A stretch of DNA of 64,000 nt, taken from assembly GCF_003050935.1 (NCBI RefSeq), contig NZ_QAOX01000010.1, forward strand, positions 114,672 to 178,671. The letters are read 5' to 3'. Shown piece after piece: positions 7,417-16,753 of this stretch. A model generated the notes under the pieces. The model saw nothing but the letters and a program-made list of their open reading frames with translations. It searched no databases and had not been told where the DNA came from. This DNA is from Luteibacter sp. OK325 (GTDB lineage: Bacteria; Pseudomonadota; Gammaproteobacteria; Xanthomonadales; Rhodanobacteraceae). Made by a program: the position numbers and the translations under genes. Positions within the stretch are counted from its first letter, which is position 1; each line of letters starts with the position of its first letter.

Positions 7417-10400
7417 ATGTCTGTCCGCTTTGCCCATCTCCACCTGCACAGCGAATACTCGCTGGTCGACTCGACCATCCGCATCAAGCAGTTGGTCGCC
7501 GCGTGCGTGCGCACCGGCATGCCTGCCGTCGCACTGACGGATGAGAACAACCTCTTCGGCCTGGTCAAGTTCTACAAGCAGTGCACCGCGGCGGGCATCA
7601 AACCCATCGCTGGCTGCGACATCTGGGTATCCAGTCCGGACGATCCGCGCCCCTGGCGCCTGACCCTGATGTGCCAGGACCGCGACGGTTACCTCAACCT
7701 GTCGCGACTGGTCTCCCGCGCCTGGCGCGAAGGCCAGGGCACCGGTCGCGCGCTGGTCGACGCCACGTGGATGCATCCGGAGAGTGTGCGCGGCCTTATC
7801 GCCGTTGCCGGCCGGGAAAGCGAACTGGCCCGCGTGGCCCTTGGCGCCGGCCTTCCCGCGGCGGGCGCACGGCTGGAATCGCTGCGCCGCCTGTTTCCCG
7901 ATCGCCTCTATCTCGAGCTGACCCGTACGGGTCGCCAGCACGAGGAAGACTGGGTACGTGCCGCCATGGCCCTGGCCGGCGACTACGAACTGCCGGTGAT
8001 CGCCAGCAACGACGTCCGCTTCCTCGAACGCGAGGGCTTCGAATCGCACGAGGCACGTACCTGTATCAACCAGGGCCGTGTCCTCGCTGATCCCAAGCGC
8101 CCGCACGACTACAGCGAAGAGCAGTACTTCAAGAGCGCCGAGGAAATGGAGGTGTTGTTCGCCGACATTCCCGAAGCCCTCGAGAACACGGTGGAGCTGG
8201 CCAAGCGCTGCAACCTGGAACTGACTTTCGGCGAGTACTTCCTGCCGAACTTTCCGGTGCCCGAAGGCCACACGCTGGACACCTTCATTCGCGCCCAGGC
8301 CCAGGCCGGCCTGGAAGAACGTCTCGCCGTCCATCCGCTCGCCGCGGGCAAGACGCGCGAGGACTACCAGGCCCGACTCGACCGCGAAGTCGACGTCATC
8401 ATCGGCATGGGCTTTCCCGGCTATTTCCTCATCGTGGCCGACTTCATCGGCTGGGGTAAGGACAATGGTATTCCGGTCGGACCGGGCCGCGGTTCCGGTG
8501 CGGGCTCGCTGGTGGCCTGGGTGCTCAAGATCACCGACCTGGATCCGCTCCAGTTCGAGCTGCTGTTCGAGCGATTCCTCAATCCCGAACGCGTGTCGAT
8601 GCCCGACTTCGACATCGATTTCTGCATGGATCGCCGCGACGAGGTGATCGACTACGTCGCGCGCAAATACGGCCGCGACCACGTCAGTCAGATCATCACC
8701 TACGGCTCCATGGCGGCCAAAGCCGTGCTGCGCGATTCCGGCCGCGTGCTCGGCATGGGCTACGGCCAGGTGGATCGCCTGGCCAAGCTCATTCCCAACC
8801 GTCCGCTCGACCTCACGCTGGGCGACGCGCTCGGCCGCACCGAGAAGTCGAAGAAAGAACCGGACCGCATCGTCAAGGAATTCTGCGACGTCTACGAGCA
8901 GGAGGAAGAGCCGCGCCAGCTGATCGACCTCGCACTCAGCCTCGAAGGCCTCACCCGTAACGCCGGCAAGCACGCCGGCGGCGTCGTCATCGCGCCCACG
9001 CCGCTGACCGACTTCGCGCCGCTCTACTGCGAAGCCAGCGGCGACGGTGTCGTCACCCAGTACGACAAGGACGACGTCGAAGCGGTGGGCCTGGTGAAGT
9101 TCGACTTCCTCGGCCTGCGCACGCTCACGATCATCGACTGGGCGGTCAAGGCGATCAACAAGCGCCGTGCGAAGGAAGCCACCGAGCCGCTGGTGATCGA
9201 AGCATTGCCGCTGGACGATCCGAAGGTATACGAGCTGCTGAAGAAGGCGCAGACCGTCGCCGTCTTCCAGCTCGAGTCGCGCGGCATGCAGGGCATGCTG
9301 AAAGACGCCCAGGCCGACCGTTTCGAAGACATCATCGCGCTGGTGGCCTTGTATCGACCCGGCCCGATGGACCTGATTCCAAGCTTCTGCGCGCGTAAGC
9401 ATGGTCGCGAAGCGGTGGAGTATCCGGATCCGCGTGTCGAGCCCATCCTGAAAGAGACCTACGGCATCATGGTCTATCAGGAGCAGGTGATGCAGATGGC
9501 GCAGATCGTCGGCGGTTACACGCTCGGCGGCGCCGACCTTCTTCGCCGTGCGATGGGTAAGAAAAAAGCCGAGGAGATGGTCAAGCATCGCGCCACCTTC
9601 CGGGAAGGTGCGGCGAAGGACGGCATCGATTCGATCAAGGCCGACGCGATCTTCGACCTGATGGAGAAGTTCGCCGGCTACGGCTTCAACAAGTCGCATG
9701 CCGCGGCTTATGCGCTGGTGTCGTACCAGACCGCATGGCTGAAGGCGCACTACCCTGCCGAGTTCATGGCCGCGACGATTTCGTCGGACATGGACAACAC
9801 CGAGAAGGCCGTCACCTTCCTCGAAGAAACCCGCGCTATCGGCATCAAGGTGCTGCCGCCGGATGTCAATGCGTCGGACTGGATGTTCGAGGCGGTGGAG
9901 CCGAAGGTCGTGCGTTACGGCCTGGGCGCGATCAAGGGCGTCGGCCAGGGTATCTGCGAGGAAATCGTCGCCGAGCGCAAGGCAAAGGGCCCATACCGCG
10001 GACTCGTCGATTTCTGCCAGCGCGTCGGCTCGAACAAGCTCAACAAACGCACGATGGAAGCGCTGGTCCAGTCGGGCGCACTCGACGCGCTCGGCGAGAA
10101 CCGCGCCACCCTCATCATGCACCTGCCTGAAGCCATGCGTGCGGCGGACCAGGAAGCGAAGAACCGCGCTTCCGGCCAGGTCGATATCTTCGGCAACGCC
10201 TTCGGCGCGGCGGAAACGCCGAGCATCATCGAACTTTCCGGCGCCGTGCCCGAGTGGCCGCTCGAGCAGCTGCTGCAGGGCGAGCACGACACGCTCGGCC
10301 ATTACCTTTCCGGCCATCCCACGGATCCGTGGAAGGGCGAGCTCGCACAGCTGTCGAGCTGCCCTATCGGCGAGATCCCGCAGCGCTACCAACCGCCCAA

Positions 10401-10962
10401 GCCGCGTCGTAACGACGACGATGAAAACGCCAGCCGTTTCCGTCGTGGTCCGGAAACGCCATGGACAGTCGCAGGCATGGTGGTCGGCATGCGCAAGCGC
10501 GGCGACAGCGATGCATTCGTGCAGATCGAAGACGCCACCGGCCTGCTCGAAACCAGCTTCTTCCGTGAGGTATTCACGGAGGCCGCGCCGCTGCTCACGC
10601 GTGGCACTCTTATCGTGGTCGAAGGCGGCTTGCGCATCGACGATTTTGCCGGCGGATACCAGCTGCGCGCACGCAAGGCGTATGCGCTGTCGGAAGCGAT
10701 GGAACATTTCGGCCGCCTGCTCACGTTGAAACTCAACGGCGTCGGCAGCGACTTCCCGCAACACCTGAAACAGGCGTTGATGAGTTACCGCGGCGGTCGT
10801 ACGCCCTTATTGCTATCGGGCTATCGCAACGATACGGGCAGCGCCAGCCTCGAACTGGGCGAGCAGTGGCGTGTGCGCGCGCTGCCCGACCTGCTTCGCA
10901 CATTGCGTGGCATCCCCGGCGTGCTCGCGACCGATCTTCGTATGGTTCGCCCCGCCGACTGA
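7417..10962 (+). CDS. dnaE: DNA polymerase III alpha subunit
   Basis: Replicative polymerase of the Pol III holoenzyme, 1181 residues, full family length. In order: PHP domain (1-270, opening FAHLHLHSEYSLVD), polymerase palm and fingers (about 280-820) with the catalytic aspartates in PDFDIDF near residue 396 and PGRGSGAGSLVAW before it, KHAGGVVI and MEKFAGYGFNKSHAAAYALVSYQTAWLK blocks, tandem HhH (about 830-930), and an OB fold near 1010-1085 (TVAGMVVGMRKRG). The ATG at 7417 matches the family N terminus although its Shine-Dalgarno is weak. In related genomes accA follows dnaE directly; here three opposite-strand genes lie between. Confidence 0.98.
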   Translation: MSVRFAHLHLHSEYSLVDSTIRIKQLVAACVRTGMPAVALTDENNLFGLVKFYKQCTAAGIKPIAGCDIWVSSPDDPRPWRLTLMCQDRDGYLNLSRLVSRAWREGQGTGRALVDATWMHPESVRGLIAVAGRESELARVALGAGLPAAGARLESLRRLFPDRLYLELTRTGRQHEEDWVRAAMALAGDYELPVIASNDVRFLEREGFESHEARTCINQGRVLADPKRPHDYSEEQYFKSAEEMEVLFADIPEALENTVELAKRCNLELTFGEYFLPNFPVPEGHTLDTFIRAQAQAGLEERLAVHPLAAGKTREDYQARLDREVDVIIGMGFPGYFLIVADFIGWGKDNGIPVGPGRGSGAGSLVAWVLKITDLDPLQFELLFERFLNPERVSMPDFDIDFCMDRRDEVIDYVARKYGRDHVSQIITYGSMAAKAVLRDSGRVLGMGYGQVDRLAKLIPNRPLDLTLGDALGRTEKSKKEPDRIVKEFCDVYEQEEEPRQLIDLALSLEGLTRNAGKHAGGVVIAPTPLTDFAPLYCEASGDGVVTQYDKDDVEAVGLVKFDFLGLRTLTIIDWAVKAINKRRAKEATEPLVIEALPLDDPKVYELLKKAQTVAVFQLESRGMQGMLKDAQADRFEDIIALVALYRPGPMDLIPSFCARKHGREAVEYPDPRVEPILKETYGIMVYQEQVMQMAQIVGGYTLGGADLLRRAMGKKKAEEMVKHRATFREGAAKDGIDSIKADAIFDLMEKFAGYGFNKSHAAAYALVSYQTAWLKAHYPAEFMAATISSDMDNTEKAVTFLEETRAIGIKVLPPDVNASDWMFEAVEPKVVRYGLGAIKGVGQGICEEIVAERKAKGPYRGLVDFCQRVGSNKLNKRTMEALVQSGALDALGENRATLIMHLPEAMRAADQEAKNRASGQVDIFGNAFGAAETPSIIELSGAVPEWPLEQLLQGEHDTLGHYLSGHPTDPWKGELAQLSSCPIGEIPQRYQPPKPRRNDDDENASRFRRGPETPWTVAGMVVGMRKRGDSDAFVQIEDATGLLETSFFREVFTEAAPLLTRGTLIVVEGGLRIDDFAGGYQLRARKAYALSEAMEHFGRLLTLKLNGVGSDFPQHLKQALMSYRGGRTPLLLSGYRNDTGSASLELGEQWRVRALPDLLRTLRGIPGVLATDLRMVRPAD

Positions 10963-10985
10963 GCGGCAGCGGGACGAGGAGTCCA

Positions 10986-11717
10986 TCAAAAGTCGATGGG
11001 GCCGTAAGGATCCGTCCTTTCAACGAGGGCCACTTCCTTGATGATCACGGGCGACGCGTCACCTTTCTTGCCAATGGCTACGCCCAACTGGGTGACCGGC
11101 GTGCCGGGAGGAAGGGTCACGGTCGTCTCAAAGGCGGCGGGGACGGAGAGTGACCCCGCCTTCGTATCGTCGAAAACCTCCGATAGCTTTTCCCCCTTGT
11201 CGTCGGCAACGATGACCTTCATGCCGATGCTGGCAGGGCCAGCCGACTTGTACGCCGCGTAGGTCACGCGCAGCGTGTAGAACGAAACGGAGCTCTGCGT
11301 GCCGTCATGGTTCGGCACGTCGATCCACTGGAAGATGGAATCGCCGGGCTTGTTCAGGACAACGCCCGGTGTCGCGTCGATGCCCGTCGCGTAGGACGGC
11401 GTCCCGTCGCCGTAGAAGCCCCACGGCTTCAGGTGATCGCCGATGCGATGGTCGCGTCGCGGTGTGATTTTCCACCAGCTGAACGACGACTCCCAGGGAT
11501 GCTTGTAGTCTCCGTTTTCCGTGCCGAGCGTCGGCGGCGCGCCGGTAAAGTCACCATTCGGGACCGTGACGCGGCAGTAGGTATGACCGCCGTAGTGACT
11601 CTTCTCACGCCCGGCCTCGCAGGACACGGCATCAAAGTCTTCGGCGGCGGCGACCGGGGACAGTGCAGCCAGGCAGGCCACCATGAGTGCGCCTCGGGTA
11701 AACGTTCCATGTTTCAT
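10986..11717 (-). CDS. Secreted protein, third of a trio of beta-sandwich proteins
   Basis: A 243-residue protein with signal peptide (1-25, cut near AAA-E) and no recognised catalytic motif. After CRVTVPNGDFTG comes a beta-rich region whose second half (VSFYTLRVTYAAYKSAGPAS ... VTQLGVAIGKKGDASPVIIKEVALVE) has the strand pattern of a galactose-binding-like (CBM/lectin) sandwich. The same layout, a Cys then N-G-D/H-F then YTL/YTV strand then a final D/E-V-x-L/I strand, recurs in the two genes upstream. AAGGA lies 5 bases before the ATG at 11717. A SSFSWWKITPRRDHRIG segment is particular to this copy. A role in binding glycans or a cell surface is inferred. Confidence 0.75.
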   Translation of the reverse strand: MKHGTFTRGALMVACLAALSPVAAAEDFDAVSCEAGREKSHYGGHTYCRVTVPNGDFTGAPPTLGTENGDYKHPWESSFSWWKITPRRDHRIGDHLKPWGFYGDGTPSYATGIDATPGVVLNKPGDSIFQWIDVPNHDGTQSSVSFYTLRVTYAAYKSAGPASIGMKVIVADDKGEKLSEVFDDTKAGSLSVPAAFETTVTLPPGTPVTQLGVAIGKKGDASPVIIKEVALVERTDPYGPIDF

Positions 11718-11792
11718 ACATGTCCTTTCGTTACAGATCGGGCGGTGGTCTTGCCCGCCACGGACGGTGCAGTGGGCAAGACCGTCCGGCGT

Positions 11793-12527
11793 TTACTCGG
11801 CTGGCGGCGTGACTCCCAGGCGAGTACGCACGATGCGCACGTCGTCGACCTGGAGCATGGTGGGAGTGTTGTTGTCCCGACGCTTGATTCCCACCAGAAG
11901 GACGGCGGGCGCCGGACTGGAGATACCGTCGACCTTGAAGTCGATGTTTTCCCAATCCCAGCCGACCGTGCGCGAGACGCTGGCCAGTTCGCGCACGGAC
12001 TCCGACGCTTCTGAGCCGACGAACAGGGCAACATCGACATCGGCCGGTAGCGGGCCGGACCCACGGGCGCGCAGCTTGACCGTGTATGTATTCTGCGGTG
12101 CGCTCGAAATGGTCGAACCGAGGGGAAGAAATGCGCCGGTCACAGCCTCGGCACCCTGTCCTTGCAATGCCAGCACACGCGACGTGGGTGTGCTGCCTAA
12201 GTAAGGCGCGGGCGAATACCTGCCTTCCTTGAGCGACCACCCGCTGAGCGTTTCCGGATCGTTCGGATCCTCGAAATCGCCGTTGCCCAGTCCCACACGA
12301 CACAGATCCTGGCTCCAGCTGTCCGCGCAGACGACCATGCCGCGAGGCTTAGGTAGCGTCCAGTTACGCAGTGCCTGACTCAGTTCCAGCAGGGTCTGAA
12401 AACCAACGGCGAGACGCGAGGGCTCGTCGGCAGCACTTGCCAGCGGTGCCGGACCGGCCTGCACTGCCCCAGCCTGAAGCGCCAGCGCAAGCGCGCCGGA
12501 ACAAAGCAATACATTCTTCTTGTTCAT
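11793..12527 (-). CDS. Secreted protein, second of a trio of beta-sandwich proteins
   Basis: A 244-residue protein with a signal peptide (MNKKNVLLCSGALALALQAG, cut near VQA-G), a helical segment (residues 30-55), a Cys pair region, then GLGNGDFEDPNDPETLSGW, which begins a CBM4/9-like or galactose-binding-like sandwich of about 150 residues ending VQVDDVRIVR-like (here TMLQVDDVRIVRTRLG). AAGGAGA is spaced 6 bases from the ATG at 12527. It lies 44 bp downstream of the first trio gene and 75 bp upstream of the third, so the three probably form one operon. No catalytic residues are apparent. Ligand unknown. Confidence 0.76.
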   Translation of the reverse strand: MNKKNVLLCSGALALALQAGAVQAGPAPLASAADEPSRLAVGFQTLLELSQALRNWTLPKPRGMVVCADSWSQDLCRVGLGNGDFEDPNDPETLSGWSLKEGRYSPAPYLGSTPTSRVLALQGQGAEAVTGAFLPLGSTISSAPQNTYTVKLRARGSGPLPADVDVALFVGSEASESVRELASVSRTVGWDWENIDFKVDGISSPAPAVLLVGIKRRDNNTPTMLQVDDVRIVRTRLGVTPPAE

Positions 12528-12571
12528 GGTTTCTCCTTGGTTGAAATAACGGACTTCCCTGGTCCTGCGTC

Positions 12572-13174
12572 TCAGCGGCGGAACACCTCCGTTCCGGCAC
12601 TTTCGATCAGTACGACGTCGTCCACCTGCACGGTGGCGAGTGTGCCGCCTTCGTTGTCGATCGCCACGAGCACGTGCGCGGGAGCGGCATAGGGGCGGCC
12701 CTGCACGCTCAGCTCCACGGTGCTCCATTGATCGGTCAGGGCCATGCTGGTGACGTGCCCAAGAGGGATCAGGTCGGTCCGCTGGCCGGTGCTCATGGAC
12801 AGGGTGGCGCGCACCTGGGCCGGGGCATGCTCGGCGCGGATCTGAAAGCGCAAGGTATAAACCGCTTCCGCGCTGCCCTGCGGGGTATGTGCGTAGACCG
12901 CTTGCTGGATGCTGCTGCCCAACGGCAGGGCGGCATAGGTATTACCCTCAGCGTCCGTGCCGTGGCCCGGCAGGCCAACGCGTTCCCAGGACGACAGCGC
13001 CCTGTCGTCGAAATGACCGTTCTTCAACGACAGAAGGCAGGCATCGCCCGTGGCGCTGCCGCCATGACAGCCTGGCAGCGATGGCGCGGCACCGGAATTT
13101 CCGGCGAACACCATGCCGGCACCGGCAAAGGTGAGAAGGGACACCAGCGCGAGGGCGGGGAGAGGTTTGAGCAT
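12572..13174 (-). CDS. Secreted protein, first of a trio of beta-sandwich proteins
   Basis: A 200-residue protein with signal peptide (cut near VFA-G) followed by [18 protein letters not shown] and a single galactose-binding-like sandwich. The C-terminal strand [13 protein letters not shown] aligns with LQVDDVRIVR of the next gene, and [20 protein letters not shown] with YTVKLRARGSGPLPADVDVAL, so the two are paralogues. Three ATG codons occur in tandem; AAGGA is spaced best (6 bases) for the third at 13174, whereas the first at 13180 would touch it. It is the promoter-proximal gene of the trio. Probable extracellular carbohydrate or surface binding; inferred from fold pattern only. Confidence 0.76.
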   Translation of the reverse strand: MLKPLPALALVSLLTFAGAGMVFAGNSGAAPSLPGCHGGSATGDACLLSLKNGHFDDRALSSWERVGLPGHGTDAEGNTYAALPLGSSIQQAVYAHTPQGSAEAVYTLRFQIRAEHAPAQVRATLSMSTGQRTDLIPLGHVTSMALTDQWSTVELSVQGRPYAAPAHVLVAIDNEGGTLATVQVDDVVLIESAGTEVFRR

Positions 13175-13368
13175 CATCATTCCTTGATGTTTGTGGGTTC
13201 GGCGATTGGAGCATGGCCGGGTCAGGCACGAGCGAGCCCTTGGGCGCGCCGGGCTATTGCCCTACACGGATTTCGCCCAAATCTCACCCACAGGGCAATG
13301 CGCTCAACGACTTACGAGGCAGACCGGGCATCCGTACCCTTGCGCACACCGCGCCGCGCCCCACTAGG

Positions 13369-13374
13369 TATAAT
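13369..13374 (+). promoter_or_regulatory. Consensus -10 box upstream of accA
   Basis: A perfect TATAAT preceded by AGG stands 31 bases before the accA ATG. No good -35 hexamer is seen at 17 bp (ACACCG); TTGCGC occurs further up. It shows accA has its own promoter and does not depend on read-through from dnaE. Confidence 0.5.
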
Positions 13375-13404
13375 CAGCGGTCTTGCCCGGATGCACCCTA
13401 TTCC

Positions 13405-14364
13405 ATGAATCCCAACTTCCTCGATTTCGAACAACCCATTGCCGAGCTGGAAGCGAAGATCGAAGAGCTTCGCCATGCCAGCAGCGGGCAGGCATTCAAC
13501 ATCGACGAAGAAGTGGGCCGGCTGCGTGAAAAGCTGAAGATCAAGACCGCCGAGATCTTCCGCAACCTCACGCCCTGGCAGGTGAGTCAGGTTTCGCGCC
13601 ACCCGGCGCGCCCGTACACGCTGGATTACATCCAGGCCATGTGCGAGGAATTCCACGAGCTCAAGGGCGATCGCATGTTCGCCGACGACCAGGCGATCGT
13701 CGGCGGTCTCGCCCGTATCAACGGTCGCTCGATCATGATCGTCGGCCACCAGAAGGGTCGCGACACCAAGACCAAGGTGAAGCGCAACTTCGGCATGCCG
13801 CGTCCCGAGGGCTATCGCAAGGCGCTTCGCCTGTTCAAGATGGCCGAGCGCTTCGGCATCCCGGTGTTTACCTTTATCGATACCGCCGGTGCGTGGCCCG
13901 GGATCAACGCCGAAGAGCGCGGCCAGTCCGAGGCCATCGCGCGGAACCTGCTGGAGATGGCCGAACTGCGCGTGCCGATCATCTGCACCGTCACCGGTGA
14001 AGGCGGTTCCGGCGGCGCGCTGGCCATCGGCGTGGGCGACCGTACGCTGATGCTTCAGTACTCCACCTACTCGGTCATTACCCCCGAAGGCTGCGCGTCC
14101 ATTCTGTGGAAGAGCGCCGACAAGGCCAAGGATGCCGCCGAGGTCATGGGTCTCACCGCTCCGCGCCTGCTCGAAAACGGGCTGATCGACAAGATCGTGC
14201 GTGAGCCGCTGGGCGGCGCGCACCGCAATGCCCAGTCGATGGCGATTCGCCTCAAGGCCGTGCTGCTCAACGAGCTCGACGAGCTGGAAAAGCTCGGCGT
14301 CGACCAGCTGCTGGAAAAGCGCTACCAGCGCCTGCGTGGTTACGGCGCCTTTATCGAGGGCTGA
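13405..14364 (+). CDS. accA: Acetyl-CoA carboxylase carboxyltransferase subunit alpha
   Basis: Catalyses, with AccD, transfer of the carboxyl group from biotin to acetyl-CoA to give malonyl-CoA for fatty acid synthesis. The 319-residue product begins [20 protein letters not shown] like the family, has a helical N-terminal arm and a crotonase-type carboxyltransferase domain with [44 protein letters not shown] and [15 protein letters not shown]. An in-frame extension upstream of the ATG at 13405 lies over the promoter and is not coding. It is followed 60 bp later by the NYN gene and tilS. Confidence 0.98.
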   Translation: MNPNFLDFEQPIAELEAKIEELRHASSGQAFNIDEEVGRLREKLKIKTAEIFRNLTPWQVSQVSRHPARPYTLDYIQAMCEEFHELKGDRMFADDQAIVGGLARINGRSIMIVGHQKGRDTKTKVKRNFGMPRPEGYRKALRLFKMAERFGIPVFTFIDTAGAWPGINAEERGQSEAIARNLLEMAELRVPIICTVTGEGGSGGALAIGVGDRTLMLQYSTYSVITPEGCASILWKSADKAKDAAEVMGLTAPRLLENGLIDKIVREPLGGAHRNAQSMAIRLKAVLLNELDELEKLGVDQLLEKRYQRLRGYGAFIEG

Positions 14365-14424
14365 GCCGCCGTCACACCGCGCGGGGTAACATCGGCCTTC
14401 CATGCCCCGCCCGCGGATTGAACC

Positions 14425-15168
14425 ATGGCCAACGACGTCACCGATAAACTCGCCGTCCTCATCGACGCGGACAACGCCCGACCCGCGATCGTCGACGGCC
14501 TGCTCGCCGAAGTCGCCAAGTACGGCACCGCGCACGTGAAGCGCATCTACGGCGACTGGACCGGGCCCCACCTCAACGGGTGGAAGACGGCGTTGCTCGA
14601 TCATTCCATCCAGCCGATCCAGCAGTTCGCCTATACCTCGGGCAAGAACGCTACCGACTCGGCGATGATCATCGACGCGATGGATCTGCTTTACTCCAAC
14701 CGTTTCGACGGTTTCTGCATCGTCTCCAGCGACAGCGACTTCACGCGCCTGGCGTCGCGGATCCGCGAGGCCGGCCTCATGGTCTATGGGTTCGGCGAGC
14801 AGAAGACGCCCAAGCCGTTCGTCTCTGCCTGCGATAAATTCGTCTACACCGAAGTGCTCGTCGGCACGGTTGAGAGCGAGGCGTCCGAGCAACCCGTGCA
14901 GCGCTCGGCGCATGAACTGCGCGGCGACACCAAGCTGGTGAACCTGATCCGCAACGCCATCGACGCCGGCTCCGACGAGAACGGATGGGCCAGCCTCGGC
15001 GCCATCGGCAGCATCATCAACAAGCGCTCGCCCGAGTTCGATTCGCGCAATTACGGGTACTCGAAACTGAGCGGATTGATCAACGGCATCGGCCTGTTCG
15101 AGGTCGAGGAACGCCAGCTGGGCAATGCCCGTCACCTGTTCGTGCGCCTTCGCGCCAAAGGCAAATGA
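14425..15168 (+). CDS. NYN domain protein with C-terminal LOTUS/OST-HTH domain
   Basis: Predicted RNase-like protein of 247 residues. The N-terminal NYN/LabA-like (DUF88) PIN-type domain shows its acidic residues in VLIDADNA, NATDSAMIIDAMDLLY and VSSDSDFTRLASRI. The C-terminal part (about 165-245; KLVNLIRNAIDAGSDENGWASLGAIGSII and FDSRNYGYSKLSGLI) fits the winged-helix LOTUS/OST-HTH domain, an RNA-binding partner often fused to NYN. The stop overlaps the tilS start (ATGA), so it is translationally linked to tRNA modification. Nuclease activity is inferred from the family. Confidence 0.87.
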   Translation: MANDVTDKLAVLIDADNARPAIVDGLLAEVAKYGTAHVKRIYGDWTGPHLNGWKTALLDHSIQPIQQFAYTSGKNATDSAMIIDAMDLLYSNRFDGFCIVSSDSDFTRLASRIREAGLMVYGFGEQKTPKPFVSACDKFVYTEVLVGTVESEASEQPVQRSAHELRGDTKLVNLIRNAIDAGSDENGWASLGAIGSIINKRSPEFDSRNYGYSKLSGLINGIGLFEVEERQLGNARHLFVRLRAKGK

Positions 15169-16460
15169 GCACCTCGCTGACCGATCACCTCGCCCGTGCA
15201 CTCGACGACGTGCCGGGCGCGCCGCTGGTCGTCGCCTTCAGCGGCGGGCCCGATTCCACCGCGCTGCTGCACGCACTCGCCGGCCAGATGCCGAGGCCGC
15301 CGTTGCGCGCGCTCCACATCGATCACGGACTGCATGCCGACAGCGCCACGTGGGCCGTGCATTGCCGGCGCCTGTGCGATTCGCTCGGCGTGCCTATCGA
15401 CGTCGTGCGTGTGACGGTGGACCTCACGCGCGGCGAAGGCATCGAAGCCGCGGCGAGGCGTGCTCGGCATGACGCATTCGCGTCCGCGCTCAAGCCCGGC
15501 GAATACGTCGTGCTTGCCCATCATCGCGACGACCAGATGGAAACCGTGCTGCTCAAGCTCATGCGGGGTGCCGGGCCGGAGGGCCTGGCAGGCATGAAGG
15601 CGATACGCCCGCTTGCCGCCGGCATGCTTTGGCGGCCGCTGCTCGATCTCCCGCGTGCCGCCCTGCTCGATCACATCGCTGCGAACGGCCTTTCCACCCT
15701 GCACGATCCCTCCAACGACGACCCCCGCATCGCGCGTGGGTACCTGCGCGCCACCGTCATTCCCGCGCTCATGGACCAATGGCCGCAGGCGGCTGTCAGC
15801 ATCACGCATAGCGCCCGCCTGTGCCGTGAGGCGGCGGACGGTCTGCGCGAGGGCTGGATCGACGCACTCGACGACCTGCGCCGCGACGAAAACACCCTCG
15901 ATGCCCGCGGATGGCTCGACCTGCGTCCGGCCTGGCGCGCGCCCCTGCTCGATCACTGGCTACATGCCATGGGACTGAGCGCACCCACCACGGCGCAGCG
16001 CGATGTACTGGAGCGACAGGTCCGCGAGGCCTCGGTGGAGCGCCTGCCGCTGGTCGGCTGGCAGGACACCGAGGTCCGCGTGTGGAAGGGACGGCTGTGG
16101 GCCATGTCCCGCTGCCAGCCATTCGATGAGACGTGGTCGGCGACCTGGCATGGCGAGCCACTGGCGCTGCCTGGCGGGGGCGTCCTCACCCTGGGCGACA
16201 CCCGGCTGGCGGAACCGCTCACGGTGCGCTATCGCCGAGCCGGCGATCGCATACGCACCGCCGGCAACCACATCACCAAGGAACTGCGCGATCTCTTCCA
16301 GGAAGGGGCGGTACCGCCCTGGCGGCGCCCACGCATGCCCCTGCTATGCGAGAACGGCAGCCTGATCGCCGTGGCCGACCGCTGGCTGAGCGATCGCGGC
16401 AAGGCACTTTTCGACGGCGCAGGCACGCTTCCGGCATGGCGGCGCAGCGTTTCCGATTGA
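15165..16460 (+). CDS. tilS: tRNA(Ile)-lysidine synthetase
   Basis: Adds lysine to C34 of the CAU anticodon of tRNA-Ile, converting its codon reading from AUG to AUA; an essential enzyme. The 431-residue product carries the PP-loop SGGPDS at residues 26-31, the HIDHGLHADS and LAHHRDDQMETVLLKLMRGAGPEGL blocks of the ATP pyrophosphatase domain (to about 210), a middle helical region, and the C-terminal TilS domain (YRRAGDRI ... ELRDLFQEGAVPPWRR). The start at 15165 overlaps the NYN stop as ATGA. Confidence 0.97.
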   Translation: MSTSLTDHLARALDDVPGAPLVVAFSGGPDSTALLHALAGQMPRPPLRALHIDHGLHADSATWAVHCRRLCDSLGVPIDVVRVTVDLTRGEGIEAAARRARHDAFASALKPGEYVVLAHHRDDQMETVLLKLMRGAGPEGLAGMKAIRPLAAGMLWRPLLDLPRAALLDHIAANGLSTLHDPSNDDPRIARGYLRATVIPALMDQWPQAAVSITHSARLCREAADGLREGWIDALDDLRRDENTLDARGWLDLRPAWRAPLLDHWLHAMGLSAPTTAQRDVLERQVREASVERLPLVGWQDTEVRVWKGRLWAMSRCQPFDETWSATWHGEPLALPGGGVLTLGDTRLAEPLTVRYRRAGDRIRTAGNHITKELRDLFQEGAVPPWRRPRMPLLCENGSLIAVADRWLSDRGKALFDGAGTLPAWRRSVSD

Positions 16461-16492
16461 TCAAAAAGGCCATGTGAGCTAATTTTGCGGGC

Positions 16493-16753
16493 ATGCCGAA
16501 GTCTCCCGCCCCTGCTGCACCCGCGTCATCCATTGCCGAATTCGAGCACTCGCTCGACGAACTCGAGCAACTGGTCACGCGCATGGAAGGCGGTGAATTG
16601 AGTCTGGACGAATCGCTCAAGTCGTTCGAGCGCGGCATCGGCCTTTACCGGCACTGCCAGACGGCGCTGGAGCAAGCGGAACTGCGCGTGCGCCTGCTGC
16701 TCGATCCCGAAGCCCCCGAGACCGCCGAACCCTTTGATTCCCACATCGACTGA
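16493..16753 (+). CDS. xseB: Exodeoxyribonuclease VII small subunit
   Basis: Small subunit of exonuclease VII, which with XseA degrades single-stranded DNA. The 86-residue length and the core [20 protein letters not shown] ... [23 protein letters not shown] are typical two-helix family features. The gene ends inside the start of ispA, a coupling common in proteobacteria. xseA is not in this window. Confidence 0.96.
   Translation: MPKSPAPAAPASSIAEFEHSLDELEQLVTRMEGGELSLDESLKSFERGIGLYRHCQTALEQAELRVRLLLDPEAPETAEPFDSHID

Noticed and set aside
7384..10764. A minus-strand open frame of over 1100 codons opposite dnaE
   Set aside because: It is a GC-driven shadow: it lies antisense to an unmistakable dnaE, its sequence is His/Asp/Arg rich without domains, and it has no ribosome site.
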